Positions 1 through 4,960 of a stretch of 7,919 nucleotides of DNA are shown here, piece by piece. The number at the start of each line of letters is the position of its first letter. Within the stretch, counting starts at the first letter, position 1. A program made the position numbers and the translations under genes. Source of the stretch: an uncultured Ardenticatenia bacterium (GTDB lineage: Bacteria; Chloroflexota; Anaerolineae; Promineifilales; Promineifilaceae); contig CALLZA010000785.1 of the NCBI GenBank assembly GCA_937858165.1, forward strand, positions 1 through 7,919. Reading direction: 5' to 3'. The notes below the pieces were generated by a model, which saw only the letters and a list, made by a program, of their open reading frames with translations, had not been told where the DNA came from and made no database searches.

Positions 1-83
1 TAGTTGTGTTGTTTTTTCAAGCAGAAGACGGCAAACGATGTCTAGGACGGTCTCGTGGGCTCGGAGATGTGTATAAGAGACAG
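1..83. other. Nextera P7/i7 library adapter at left end (artefact)
   Basis: Not genomic. After a T-run (12-17), 18-41 matches the Illumina P7 oligo with mismatches at 34, 39 and 40. The i7 index is at 42-49 (CTAGGACG; one mismatch, at 46, from the copy at the other end), the Nextera read-2 segment at 50-64, and the 19-base Tn5 mosaic end at 65-83. The genomic insert begins at 84. This orientation is the reverse complement of a read that ran through a short insert into the i7 adapter, and bases 1-17 are read noise and the complement of the poly-A tail. Confidence 0.98.
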
Positions 84-84
84 G

Positions 85-162
85 ATCGATGGCACGCTGC
101 CCCGCGTCGCCTATCGCGACGGCCAATTCGTTGACTCCTTCGCCATGTCGCGCCTCCGCTAA
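85..162 (+). CDS. C-terminal fragment of a probable GNAT-family N-acetyltransferase (5' end missing)
   Basis: An open frame enters from the adapter junction and ends at TAA 160-162, giving the last 25 residues of a protein. The tail YRDGQFVDSFAMSRLR resembles the end of RimJ/RimL-type GNAT acetyltransferases, where a final beta-strand pair reads roughly 'RDG-x-x-x-D-x-x-x-MS-x-LR'. GNAT enzymes move an acetyl group from acetyl-CoA to an amine, but the substrate cannot be told from this piece. The acetyl-CoA site is missing because the gene is cut by the library end, not by mutation. It converges with the cytochrome gene across a long palindrome. The frame is well supported by codon use; the family call is inference from a short tail. 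Confidence 0.5.
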   Translation: MDGTLPRVAYRDGQFVDSFAMSRLR

Positions 163-163
163 G

Positions 164-229
164 AAAGGGTCCAGGTTCAAGGGGCCAGGGAAGAGCGCTC
201 TTCCCTGGCCCCTTGAACCTGGCCCCTTT
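164..229. terminator. Long palindrome, probable bidirectional terminator
   Basis: Arms 171-196 and 197-222 are perfectly complementary over 26 bp with no unpaired centre. After one mismatch (170/223) pairing continues for six more pairs (164-169 with 224-229). A-rich bases flank the left and a T-run (227-230) the right, so a strong stem with a U-tract can form in either direction. It fills almost all the space between the stop of the acetyltransferase fragment (162) and the stop of the minus-strand cytochrome (230-232), as expected for a shared terminator. Each arm also holds the nine-base word GGGGCCAGG or a close copy twice, five bases apart. Confidence 0.75.
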
Positions 230-664
230 TCAGGGCGCGGGCGTCGGCGGGGTGTGGCCGCCGGCCGCTTCGTGGGTGGCCCGCTGCTCGTCGCTCCACA
301 GCGTGTGGACGTAGTACAGCGCCGCCATCTGCTGCTCCACTGTCAGGAACTCGCCCAACGGCTGCATCGTGCTGCCCTCCTGCGTGCCCCCCTTGATAAT
401 ACCGTCCAGTATCTCGGCGTCGGTCAGCAAGTGGCTGTCGCCGGCAGCGTTCAGAGCCGGCGCTTCCAGGGCGTTGATATTGCCTTCGCCCTCCACGCCG
501 TGGCAGGGGGCGCACCACTGGGCAAACGTGCGCTGCCCCAGGGTGGCTGGGTCGCCCAGATCGGTCGTCTGCGCGCCGCCCCCGCCGCACGCGGCCAACA
601 GGCCCAACAGGACGGCGACGAGGGCCGGCCAGGCGGCCGTTCGACGGCTGCGCGCCCGCGCCAT
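230..664 (-). CDS. Lipoprotein mono-haem cytochrome c
   Basis: 144-residue secreted electron-transfer protein. Residues 1-26 form a lipoprotein signal: basic start, hydrophobic stretch 12-24, lipobox LLAAC with Cys26 as the expected lipid-modified residue. It should therefore be anchored on the outer face of the cytoplasmic membrane. The class-I cytochrome c fold follows, with haem attachment motif CAPCH at 51-55. Met100 (TMQPLG) is the likely sixth iron ligand, and the helix LTVEQQMAALYYVHTL is typical of the C-terminus. The tail is Pro/His-rich. The ATG shares one base with the upstream bdbC stop (TAATG) and is preceded by GAGGGG five bases away, so the two genes are almost certainly co-transcribed. 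Electron donor and acceptor are unknown. Confidence 0.92.
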   Translation of the reverse strand: MARARSRRTAAWPALVAVLLGLLAACGGGGAQTTDLGDPATLGQRTFAQWCAPCHGVEGEGNINALEAPALNAAGDSHLLTDAEILDGIIKGGTQEGSTMQPLGEFLTVEQQMAALYYVHTLWSDEQRATHEAAGGHTPPTPAP

Positions 665-1131
665 TAATACCCCTCGCTGGTCGGGATAGGCAACTGGGCC
701 GCCGCGTCGCGCCGATAGGCCGAGCGCATGCCGAACATGACCAGCGTGATGAGCGTGAAGGCCGTGAAAGCCATAACGGCAATCGTGATGAAGCCCAGAT
801 AGTTGACGTAGGTGATGTTGCAGGGCACGTCGGCGGCGCAGGTGGCCGAAGGCGGAAATACGCCCTTTTCCATCAGCGAGTGGTAGCCGGAGACGAGCAT
901 GCCGATGAGCGACAGCGGCAGGACGTAGGTCGGCAAATACTCATCGCGCTTCAGTGCCCCAACGAGCGTCACGACGACCAATGGGTACATCAGAATGCGC
1001 TGATACCAACAAAGCCGGCAGGGCAAATAGCCGGCGATCTCGCTGTAGTACAGGCTGCCCAGCGTTGCCACCGTGGCGATGATGAACGCCAGCCAGCCGC
1101 CATAATCTTCCAGAAATTCAGAAAGCTTCAT
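664..1131 (-). CDS. bdbC: Disulfide bond formation protein, BdbC/DsbB family
   Basis: 155-residue membrane protein that passes electrons from a DsbA-like thiol oxidase to quinone, re-oxidising the partner that makes disulfides outside the cytoplasm. Four membrane segments are visible (about 14-30, 45-60, 68-84, 111-135). The first redox pair is Cys38/Cys41 in LPCRLCWYQRILMYPL, the hallmark of BdbC. The second pair is Cys98/Cys104 in the loop between segments 3 and 4. The length is normal for the family. The frame is open further upstream to 1245, but ATG 1131 is chosen because GGAGA lies seven bases before it and the extension is not membrane-like. A cytochrome c, whose haem thiols are redox-managed outside the membrane, overlaps its end. 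No DsbA/BdbD partner is seen in the window. Confidence 0.93.
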   Translation of the reverse strand: MKLSEFLEDYGGWLAFIIATVATLGSLYYSEIAGYLPCRLCWYQRILMYPLVVVTLVGALKRDEYLPTYVLPLSLIGMLVSGYHSLMEKGVFPPSATCAADVPCNITYVNYLGFITIAVMAFTAFTLITLVMFGMRSAYRRDAAAQLPIPTSEGY

Positions 1132-1169
1132 TACACGTTCTCCGCATACAGGTGTTACGATGGCCGGGT

Positions 1170-1197
1170 ATTGTAGCAATCTTCCTGTCGCCTGCCA
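1170..1197 (-). promoter_or_regulatory. Possible promoter for bdbC-cytochrome c
   Basis: On the minus strand a good -10 hexamer TACAAT (1170-1175) lies 38 bases before the bdbC ATG. The best -35 at 16 bp spacing is TGGCAG (1192-1197), a weak match. The call rests mainly on the -10 and on its position. Confidence 0.35.
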
Positions 1198-1214
1198 CCG
1201 TTCCTGAGTGTCTG

Positions 1215-1246
1215 CGTGCCACGCACCCCAGAAAGTGCGAGGCACG
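1215..1246. repeat. Inverted repeat in the divergent intergenic region
   Basis: CGTGCCACGCAC (1215-1226) and GTGCGAGGCACG (1235-1246) pair at 11 of 12 positions around the eight-base loop CCCAGAAA. It sits between the divergent promoters, upstream of both predicted start sites, and has no T-tract. An operator or an interspersed intergenic palindrome fits better than a terminator. No regulator can be assigned. Confidence 0.5.
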
Positions 1247-1266
1247 GCACCGTGACCAATGACTTA

Positions 1267-1308
1267 TTGACACAGTGCGTCATGCCGTTATATCATGCGA
1301 GTGGAGGT
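1267..1308 (+). promoter_or_regulatory. Sigma70-type promoter and ribosome binding site for the SnoaL-like gene
   Basis: A perfect -35 TTGACA (1267-1272), a 16 bp spacer and -10 TATATC (1289-1294) predict transcription starting near 1301. A strong ribosome binding site GGAGGT (1303-1308) follows, seven bases before ATG 1316. The leader would be only about 15 nt, so the ribosome site would be almost at the 5' end of the message. Confidence 0.6.
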
Positions 1309-1315
1309 GGGATGT

Positions 1316-1690
1316 ATGAAACCAAAGGAAGTAGCCCGCTTGTATCTTGTCCGACACAACGCCCACGACGTAGAAGGCGTCATGGCCCTCTTCGACGAGG
1401 AGGCGCGCTTTGAGATCCCCGGTCGCCTCATGCGCTGCGGCAAGGAGGAGATCCGTCAGACCGAAGAGTGGGAAGCGGCCGTCCACGACCATCTGCGCGC
1501 CGGTGACCTGGTCGAGGCCGACGCCGAGGTCAGCTTCCGCGCCTTCGAAGCCAACGACTGGCTGCGCGCCGTGGGCGTGGATGAGCTGCGCTACACGTCA
1601 ATGACCTTCGAAGTGCGGGACGGCCGCATCACCTGCGTCACCGCCGCGCTGGCCCCCGACTCCTACAACGCCATGCAACGGGCCCATTAA
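1316..1690 (+). CDS. SnoaL-like / NTF2-fold protein
   Basis: 124-residue soluble protein with no signal or membrane segment. The N-terminal pattern VARLYLVRHNAHDVEGVMALFDEEARFEIPG is broken up here as helix 1 plus 'HDVEGVMALFDEEARF' and is typical of the SnoaL-like branch of the NTF2 cone fold. A C-terminal strand pair (MTFEVRDGRITCVTAAL) also fits. This fold serves many polyketide cyclases, isomerases and ligand-binding proteins, so substrate and reaction cannot be named. ATG 1316 is preferred over ATG 1295 because GGAGGT sits seven bases upstream and 1295 overlaps the predicted -10. It appears to be a single-gene unit with its own promoter and a downstream hairpin. Confidence 0.75.
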   Translation: MKPKEVARLYLVRHNAHDVEGVMALFDEEARFEIPGRLMRCGKEEIRQTEEWEAAVHDHLRAGDLVEADAEVSFRAFEANDWLRAVGVDELRYTSMTFEVRDGRITCVTAALAPDSYNAMQRAH

Positions 1691-1694
1691 GAAG

Positions 1695-1764
1695 AAAGCA
1701 TCCCCAGCTTTCACAGATTTTTAGAGTTGCTCTGTGAAATCCGTGTAATCTGTGGATGCTTTTT
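1695..1764 (+). terminator. Nested hairpin terminator after the SnoaL-like gene
   Basis: Outer arms AAAGCATCC (1695-1703) and GGATGCTTT (1754-1762) pair fully and are followed by T residues to 1764. Within them TTTCACAGA (1709-1717) and TCTGTGAAA (1731-1739) pair fully. It lies five bases after the stop. The downstream part (TCTGTGAAATCCGTGTAATC and on) resembles an interspersed palindromic phrase seen in several bacterial genomes, so it may double as a dispersed repeat. Confidence 0.6.
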
Positions 1765-1842
1765 CCATGAAAGCTAGCGTCATCAGCGTACTACTGTTCG
1801 TTCTGTGCTATGCTTTCCTCCACTTCCCGGAGGCGAAGCAAC

Positions 1843-2331
1843 ATGCACCCTGTTGACGTTCTCAATTACGGTAATCTGACGCTTGCGCGGGCCGTCGCCG
1901 ACCTGCCCGCGGACGACTGGGCCACGCCCGGCGTCTGTGGCTGGTGGTCGGTGCGCGAGATCGTTGCCCACCTGGCCTCGTTCGAGCACATCCTGATCGA
2001 AGCGCTGGAGATGGCCGGCGGCACGCGCGACGGCTATGGCCCTACCTTGCGCGCCTGGTTTCGCGACGGCCAGGCGTTCAACGACCAACAGGTGGCCGAC
2101 CGCGCGGCCCTTTCGCCCCAAGAAACGCTGGCCGACTACGCCGCCGCCCATGCCCGGACCATGACCCTGGCCGCCGCCCTGCCGCCCGAGGCGTGGCTCC
2201 AGACGGGATTCCTGCGCGCCTACGGTTCGGAGTACGACCCCCAGGACTTCATCACCTACGCCGTCTACGGCCACAAACGCGAACACGCCGCCCAGATCGC
2301 TGTCTTCCGCGACGGTCGGACCAGGAATTAG
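1843..2331 (+). CDS. DinB-superfamily protein (DinB/YfiT-like putative metalloenzyme)
   Basis: 162-residue cytosolic protein of the four-helix DinB fold. The N-terminal helix pair carries WSVREIVAHLASFEH (His43 and His49), and the last helix carries GHKREHAAQI with His144 and His148. One N-terminal His plus the C-terminal HxxxH is the metal-binding triad of the family. Members include thiol-dependent S-transferases and isomerases, and many have no known role, so no substrate is assigned. The frame is open to ATG 1810, but ATG 1843 has GGAGG nine bases upstream and matches the usual family start. The stop codon lies inside the left arm of the following palindrome. No clear promoter is visible between 1767 and 1842. 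Confidence 0.8.
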   Translation: MHPVDVLNYGNLTLARAVADLPADDWATPGVCGWWSVREIVAHLASFEHILIEALEMAGGTRDGYGPTLRAWFRDGQAFNDQQVADRAALSPQETLADYAAAHARTMTLAAALPPEAWLQTGFLRAYGSEYDPQDFITYAVYGHKREHAAQIAVFRDGRTRN

Positions 2332-2391
2332 GGAGTAGGGATTAGGAGCCAGGGGCTACAGGACTTCCCAAATCCCTAATCCCTAATTCCT
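2323..2391 (+). terminator. Heptamer-built inverted repeat, probable terminator
   Basis: Arms 2323-2343 and 2371-2391 pair at 20 of 21 positions around a 27-base loop. The arms are copies of a seven-base unit (TTAGGGA and its complement CCCTAAT repeated). The left arm contains the last codons and stop of the DinB gene. It separates that gene from the mntR promoter at 2405. There is no real T-tract after the right arm, only pyrimidines, so terminator function is inference while the repeat is plain. Confidence 0.6.
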
Positions 2392-2404
2392 TCCTCCTCC
2401 CCCC

Positions 2405-2432
2405 TTGACTTTCAACAAGGCTTACATATAAT
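2405..2432 (+). promoter_or_regulatory. Strong sigma70-type promoter of the metal uptake operon
   Basis: -35 TTGACT (2405-2410, five of six consensus bases), a 16 bp spacer and a perfect -10 TATAAT (2427-2432). Start of transcription is expected at 2438-2440, which is the ATG of mntR (2439), so the message is probably leaderless. No Shine-Dalgarno sequence precedes that ATG or the next in-frame ATG at 2454. Confidence 0.8.
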
Positions 2433-2464
2433 TTAGCCATGACTAATTTAGACATGGCTAAATT
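2430..2464. promoter_or_regulatory. Double palindromic operator over the mntR start, probable MntR autorepression site
   Basis: AATTTAGCCATG (2430-2441) and CATGGCTAAATT (2453-2464) are perfect 12 bp inverted arms around 11 bp. Each arm also belongs to a shorter near-palindrome: box 1 TTTAGCCATGACTAAT (2432-2447) and box 2 TTTAGACATGGCTAAA (2447-2462). Both fit TTTAG-n-CATG-n-CTAAA and are offset by 15 bp. DtxR/MntR-family repressors bind AT-rich palindromes of this size, often as two dimers. The site overlaps the -10 by up to three bases plus the start site, so occupancy should block transcription. Binding by the adjacent regulator is inferred from position and family. Confidence 0.75.
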
Positions 2465-3155
2465 GGCGGCCGGTAAGAGTAGCACTCTCACCCCTGCGGT
2501 CGAGGATTACCTGCGCGCCCTCTATAAACGGGGGCGACGCAACCTGCCCGGCGAGCCGGTGACAACTTCTCAGATGGCGGCATGCCTGGACGTGCGCCCC
2601 GCTTCGGCCACGGCCATGCTCCAGAAACTAGCCGCATTGGAACCGCCGCTGGTGGCCTATCACAAGAGCCACGGCGCGCGCCTGACGGCCGCCGGCGAAC
2701 GCGCCGCCCTGGCCCTCGTCCGGTGTCATCGCCTGTTAGAGCTATTCCTACACGAAAAACTCGGCTACGCCTGGGACGAAGTCCATGAGGAAGCCGACCG
2801 CCTGGAGCACGCCATTAGCGACGAAGTGGCCGGCCGCATCGCCGCGGCGCTGGGCCACCCGACGCGCGACCCCCACGGTCAGCCCATCCCCGCCGCCGAC
2901 CTGTCGCTGGAGCATGCGGCCGCCATCCCCCTGCGCGACCTGCCGCCCGGCGCGGCCGCCGTCGTCTGCCAGGCGCGCGACGACGACCCCGCCCTGCTGC
3001 GGTTGTTCGCGGCGCTGGGGCTTTGGCCCGGCACGGCGCTGGTGCTGCTGGGCACGAAACCGGACGGCACGCTGAGGCTGCGCCTGGCCGGCGAAACCAT
3101 CGAGCTTGCCGCCAACGCCGCCAACCATCTACTTGTCATCATCGACGAATCATGA
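2439..3155 (+). CDS. mntR: DtxR/MntR-family metal-dependent transcriptional repressor
   Basis: 238 residues. The N-terminal winged helix (about 18-85) contains VEDYLRALY and recognition helix region RPASATAMLQKL. The dimerisation/metal domain follows (about 86-150; HEEADRLEHAISDEV and the family mark HPTRDPHGQPIP), then a C-terminal FeoA/SH3-like domain (about 165-236). Likely metal ligands by family alignment are Asp23, His97, His116, Asp120, Glu123 and His124. Asp23 matches Asp8 of Bacillus MntR rather than Met10 of DtxR, and Asp120 replaces DtxR Cys102, both pointing to Mn over Fe. Its length is that of DtxR/IdeR, not the short MntR. Metal-loaded protein should repress its own operon. The start is ATG 2439, probably leaderless; ATG 2454 is the alternative. 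Its end overlaps mntA by 4 bp. Confidence 0.92.
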   Translation: MTNLDMAKLAAGKSSTLTPAVEDYLRALYKRGRRNLPGEPVTTSQMAACLDVRPASATAMLQKLAALEPPLVAYHKSHGARLTAAGERAALALVRCHRLLELFLHEKLGYAWDEVHEEADRLEHAISDEVAGRIAAALGHPTRDPHGQPIPAADLSLEHAAAIPLRDLPPGAAAVVCQARDDDPALLRLFAALGLWPGTALVLLGTKPDGTLRLRLAGETIELAANAANHLLVIIDES

Positions 3156-4087
3156 GTACCAAAATCATTCCCTTTCTGCTTGTTATCGTTGTCTTACTCC
3201 TGACCGGCTGTGGCGGCGCGGCCGAAGCCGAGAGCGCCGACGGTCGCCTGCAGGTCGTGACCACCATCGGCCAGATCGCCGATGCGGCGCGCATCATCGG
3301 CGGCGACCACGTCCGCGTGACCAGCCTGATGGGCGCGGGCACCGACCCCCATCTCTACGTCGCCAGCATCAGCGACGTGGACAAGCTGCGCGGGGCTGAC
3401 GTCGTCTTCTACAACGGACTCTATCTGGAGGCGCAACTGGAAGACGTGCTGGAGCAGCTGGCCGAGCGGCAGAGCGTCGTCGCCGTCTCGGCCGGCATCG
3501 ACCCGGCCGGCCTGATGCCCTCAGCCGACTACGCCGACGAGTTTGACCCGCACATCTGGTTCGACGTGGCGCTGTGGAGCCAGGCCGTAGCCCAGGTCAG
3601 GGACACACTGAGCCACATCGACCCGGCCCACGCCGCCGACTACGAAGCCAACGCCGCCGCCTATCTGGCCGAACTGGCGGCACTGGACGCCTACGTGGCC
3701 GAACAGGCCGCCCGCGTGCCCGCCGAACAGCGCGTCCTCATCACCGCCCACGACGCCTTCAACTATTTCGGCCGCGCCTACGACTTCGAGGTGCTCGGCC
3801 TGCAAGGCATCAGCACGGCGTCGGAGGCGGGGACGGGCGACGTGCAACAACTGTCCGACTTTATCGCCGCCCGGCGCATCCCGGCGATCTTCATCGAGTC
3901 ATCCGTGCCCGTGCGCAACGTCGAGGCCGTCCAGGCCGCCGTGCGCAACCGTGGCTTCGACGTCGGCATCGGCGGTCAGCTTTTCTCCGATGCCATGGGC
4001 GACACCGGCACGCCGGAAGGAACTTACGTCGGCATGGTGCGGCATAACATCGATACCATCGTCGGGGCGTTGACGAGTGACGAGTGA
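3152..4087 (+). CDS. mntA: Mn/Zn ABC transporter substrate-binding lipoprotein (TroA/MntA type)
   Basis: 311 residues, cluster A-I binding protein. A lipoprotein signal spans 1-20 (hydrophobic 6-18, lipobox LLTGC with Cys20), so it is anchored outside the membrane. Probable ligands are His67 (TDPHLY), His134 (DPHIWFD), His200 (TAHDAFNYFG) and Asp280 (LFSDAM), nearly the same spacing as His68/His133/His199/Asp279 of Treponema TroA. The His-rich loop of zinc-specific ZnuA is absent and the gene neighbours an MntR-like regulator, which favours manganese, though TroA can bind both metals. AYDFEVLGLQGISTASEAGT is a family landmark. ATG 3152 overlaps the mntR stop (ATGA) and has no Shine-Dalgarno, so translation is probably coupled. 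The last five codons and stop fall in a heptamer repeat. Confidence 0.94.
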   Translation: MSTKIIPFLLVIVVLLLTGCGGAAEAESADGRLQVVTTIGQIADAARIIGGDHVRVTSLMGAGTDPHLYVASISDVDKLRGADVVFYNGLYLEAQLEDVLEQLAERQSVVAVSAGIDPAGLMPSADYADEFDPHIWFDVALWSQAVAQVRDTLSHIDPAHAADYEANAAAYLAELAALDAYVAEQAARVPAEQRVLITAHDAFNYFGRAYDFEVLGLQGISTASEAGTGDVQQLSDFIAARRIPAIFIESSVPVRNVEAVQAAVRNRGFDVGIGGQLFSDAMGDTGTPEGTYVGMVRHNIDTIVGALTSDE

Positions 4088-4143
4088 CAAGTTCAGAGTA
4101 CTCGTCTGACAACTAACAACTGACAACTAACAACTATGACAAC
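4071..4143 (+). repeat. Heptamer repeats bridging the mntA stop and mntB start
   Basis: TGACGAG occurs twice (4071-4084), then TGACAAG (4085-4091). TGACAAC-TAACAAC occurs twice (4107-4134), with another TGACAAC at 4137-4143 that includes the TG of the mntB start codon. The mntA stop TGA (4085-4087) is also a repeat base triplet. GACGAGT (4079-4085) can pair with ACTCGTC (4100-4106), a 7 bp stem. There is no ribosome binding site in the stretch. It resembles the heptanucleotide repeats known between genes of cyanobacteria and some Chloroflexota. Confidence 0.85.
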
Positions 4144-4960
4144 AACACACGCCATCGAAATCACCGACCTGACGGTCGCCTATCAGGAGAAGCCCGTCCT
4201 GTGGGACGTAGACTTACAGGTTCCGCCGGGCGTCTTGCTGGCCATCGTCGGCCCCAACGGCGCGGGCAAGACGACACTCATCAAGGCTGTGCTGGGCCTC
4301 ATCAAGCCCGTCGCCGGGCAGACGCTCATCTACGGCGCGCCCTACGCCGAGCAGCGCCGCCTCGTCGGCTACGTGCCGCAGCGCGGTAGCGTCGATTGGG
4401 ACTTCCCGACCAGCGTACTCGACGTGGTCATGATGGGGCGCTACGGCCGTCTCGGCTGGCTGCGTCGCCCCGGCCGCGAAGACCGCGAGCGCGCTCTGGA
4501 GGCGCTGGAGAAGGTCGGCATGGCCCGCTTTGCCGACCGCCAGATCAGCCAGCTCTCCGGCGGCCAGCAGCAGCGCACCTTTCTGGCCCGCGCCCTCGTC
4601 CAGGACGCCCAGGTCTACTTCATGGATGAACCATTCCAGGGCGTAGACGCCACGACGGAGCGGGCCATTGTCGGGCTGCTGAAGGAGTTGCGGGCCGCGG
4701 GCAAATCGGTGGTCGTCGTCCATCACGATTTGCAGACGGTGGCCGAGTACTTCGATTGGGTACTGCTGCTCAACGTCCGGCGTATTGCCGCCGGGCCGGT
4801 GGGCGTCGTTTTCACCGAGGAAAATCTGCGCCGGGCCTACGGTGGCCGCGTCGGCTTCCTGGACAGCAACGGCAACAGTGAACCTTATCAGCCGCCGGCG
4901 GCCGACGGCCCGGGGCAGACAACAGCCACGCCGGCCGCCCATCCGAAAGGTCGCGTATGA
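4136..4960 (+). CDS. mntB: Mn/Zn ABC transporter ATP-binding protein
   Basis: 274-residue cytosolic ATPase that drives metal import. Walker A GPNGAGKT (39-46), Q-loop Gln82 in [14 protein letters not shown] (a sequence typical of Mn/Zn importers), signature LSGGQ (140-144), Walker B VYFMDE (160-165) with catalytic Glu165, and H-loop His197 in VVVHHDL. All catalytic elements are intact. The last 25 residues (Pro/Ala/Gly-rich) extend past the usual end and look disordered. ATG 4136 is the only reasonable start: it begins at the normal family position but lies in a heptamer repeat with no Shine-Dalgarno, 48 bases after the mntA stop. Its stop overlaps the mntC start (ATGA). Confidence 0.96.
   Translation: MTTTHAIEITDLTVAYQEKPVLWDVDLQVPPGVLLAIVGPNGAGKTTLIKAVLGLIKPVAGQTLIYGAPYAEQRRLVGYVPQRGSVDWDFPTSVLDVVMMGRYGRLGWLRRPGREDRERALEALEKVGMARFADRQISQLSGGQQQRTFLARALVQDAQVYFMDEPFQGVDATTERAIVGLLKELRAAGKSVVVVHHDLQTVAEYFDWVLLLNVRRIAAGPVGVVFTEENLRRAYGGRVGFLDSNGNSEPYQPPAADGPGQTTATPAAHPKGRV

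Noticed and set aside
65..83. Tn5 mosaic end as evidence of a transposon
   Set aside because: It is flanked by the Nextera read-2 segment, an index and P7, and the same order appears reversed at the other end. This is library chemistry, not an insertion element.
89..689. Long plus-strand open frames over the cytochrome region
   Set aside because: They lie antisense to the cytochrome c, whose signal peptide, CAPCH motif and start/stop overlap with bdbC are clear. GC-rich DNA gives long antisense frames.
1783..2286. 167-codon minus-strand frame over the DinB gene
   Set aside because: Gly/Arg-rich shadow with no family features; the plus strand has a ribosome site and the DinB histidine pattern.
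4071..4143. CRISPR array
   Set aside because: Units are seven bases and contiguous, without spacers or repeats of 24-40 bases, and there are no cas genes.
4214..4942. 242-codon minus-strand frame opposite mntB
   Set aside because: The ATP-binding protein on the plus strand has every ABC motif; the antisense product has none.
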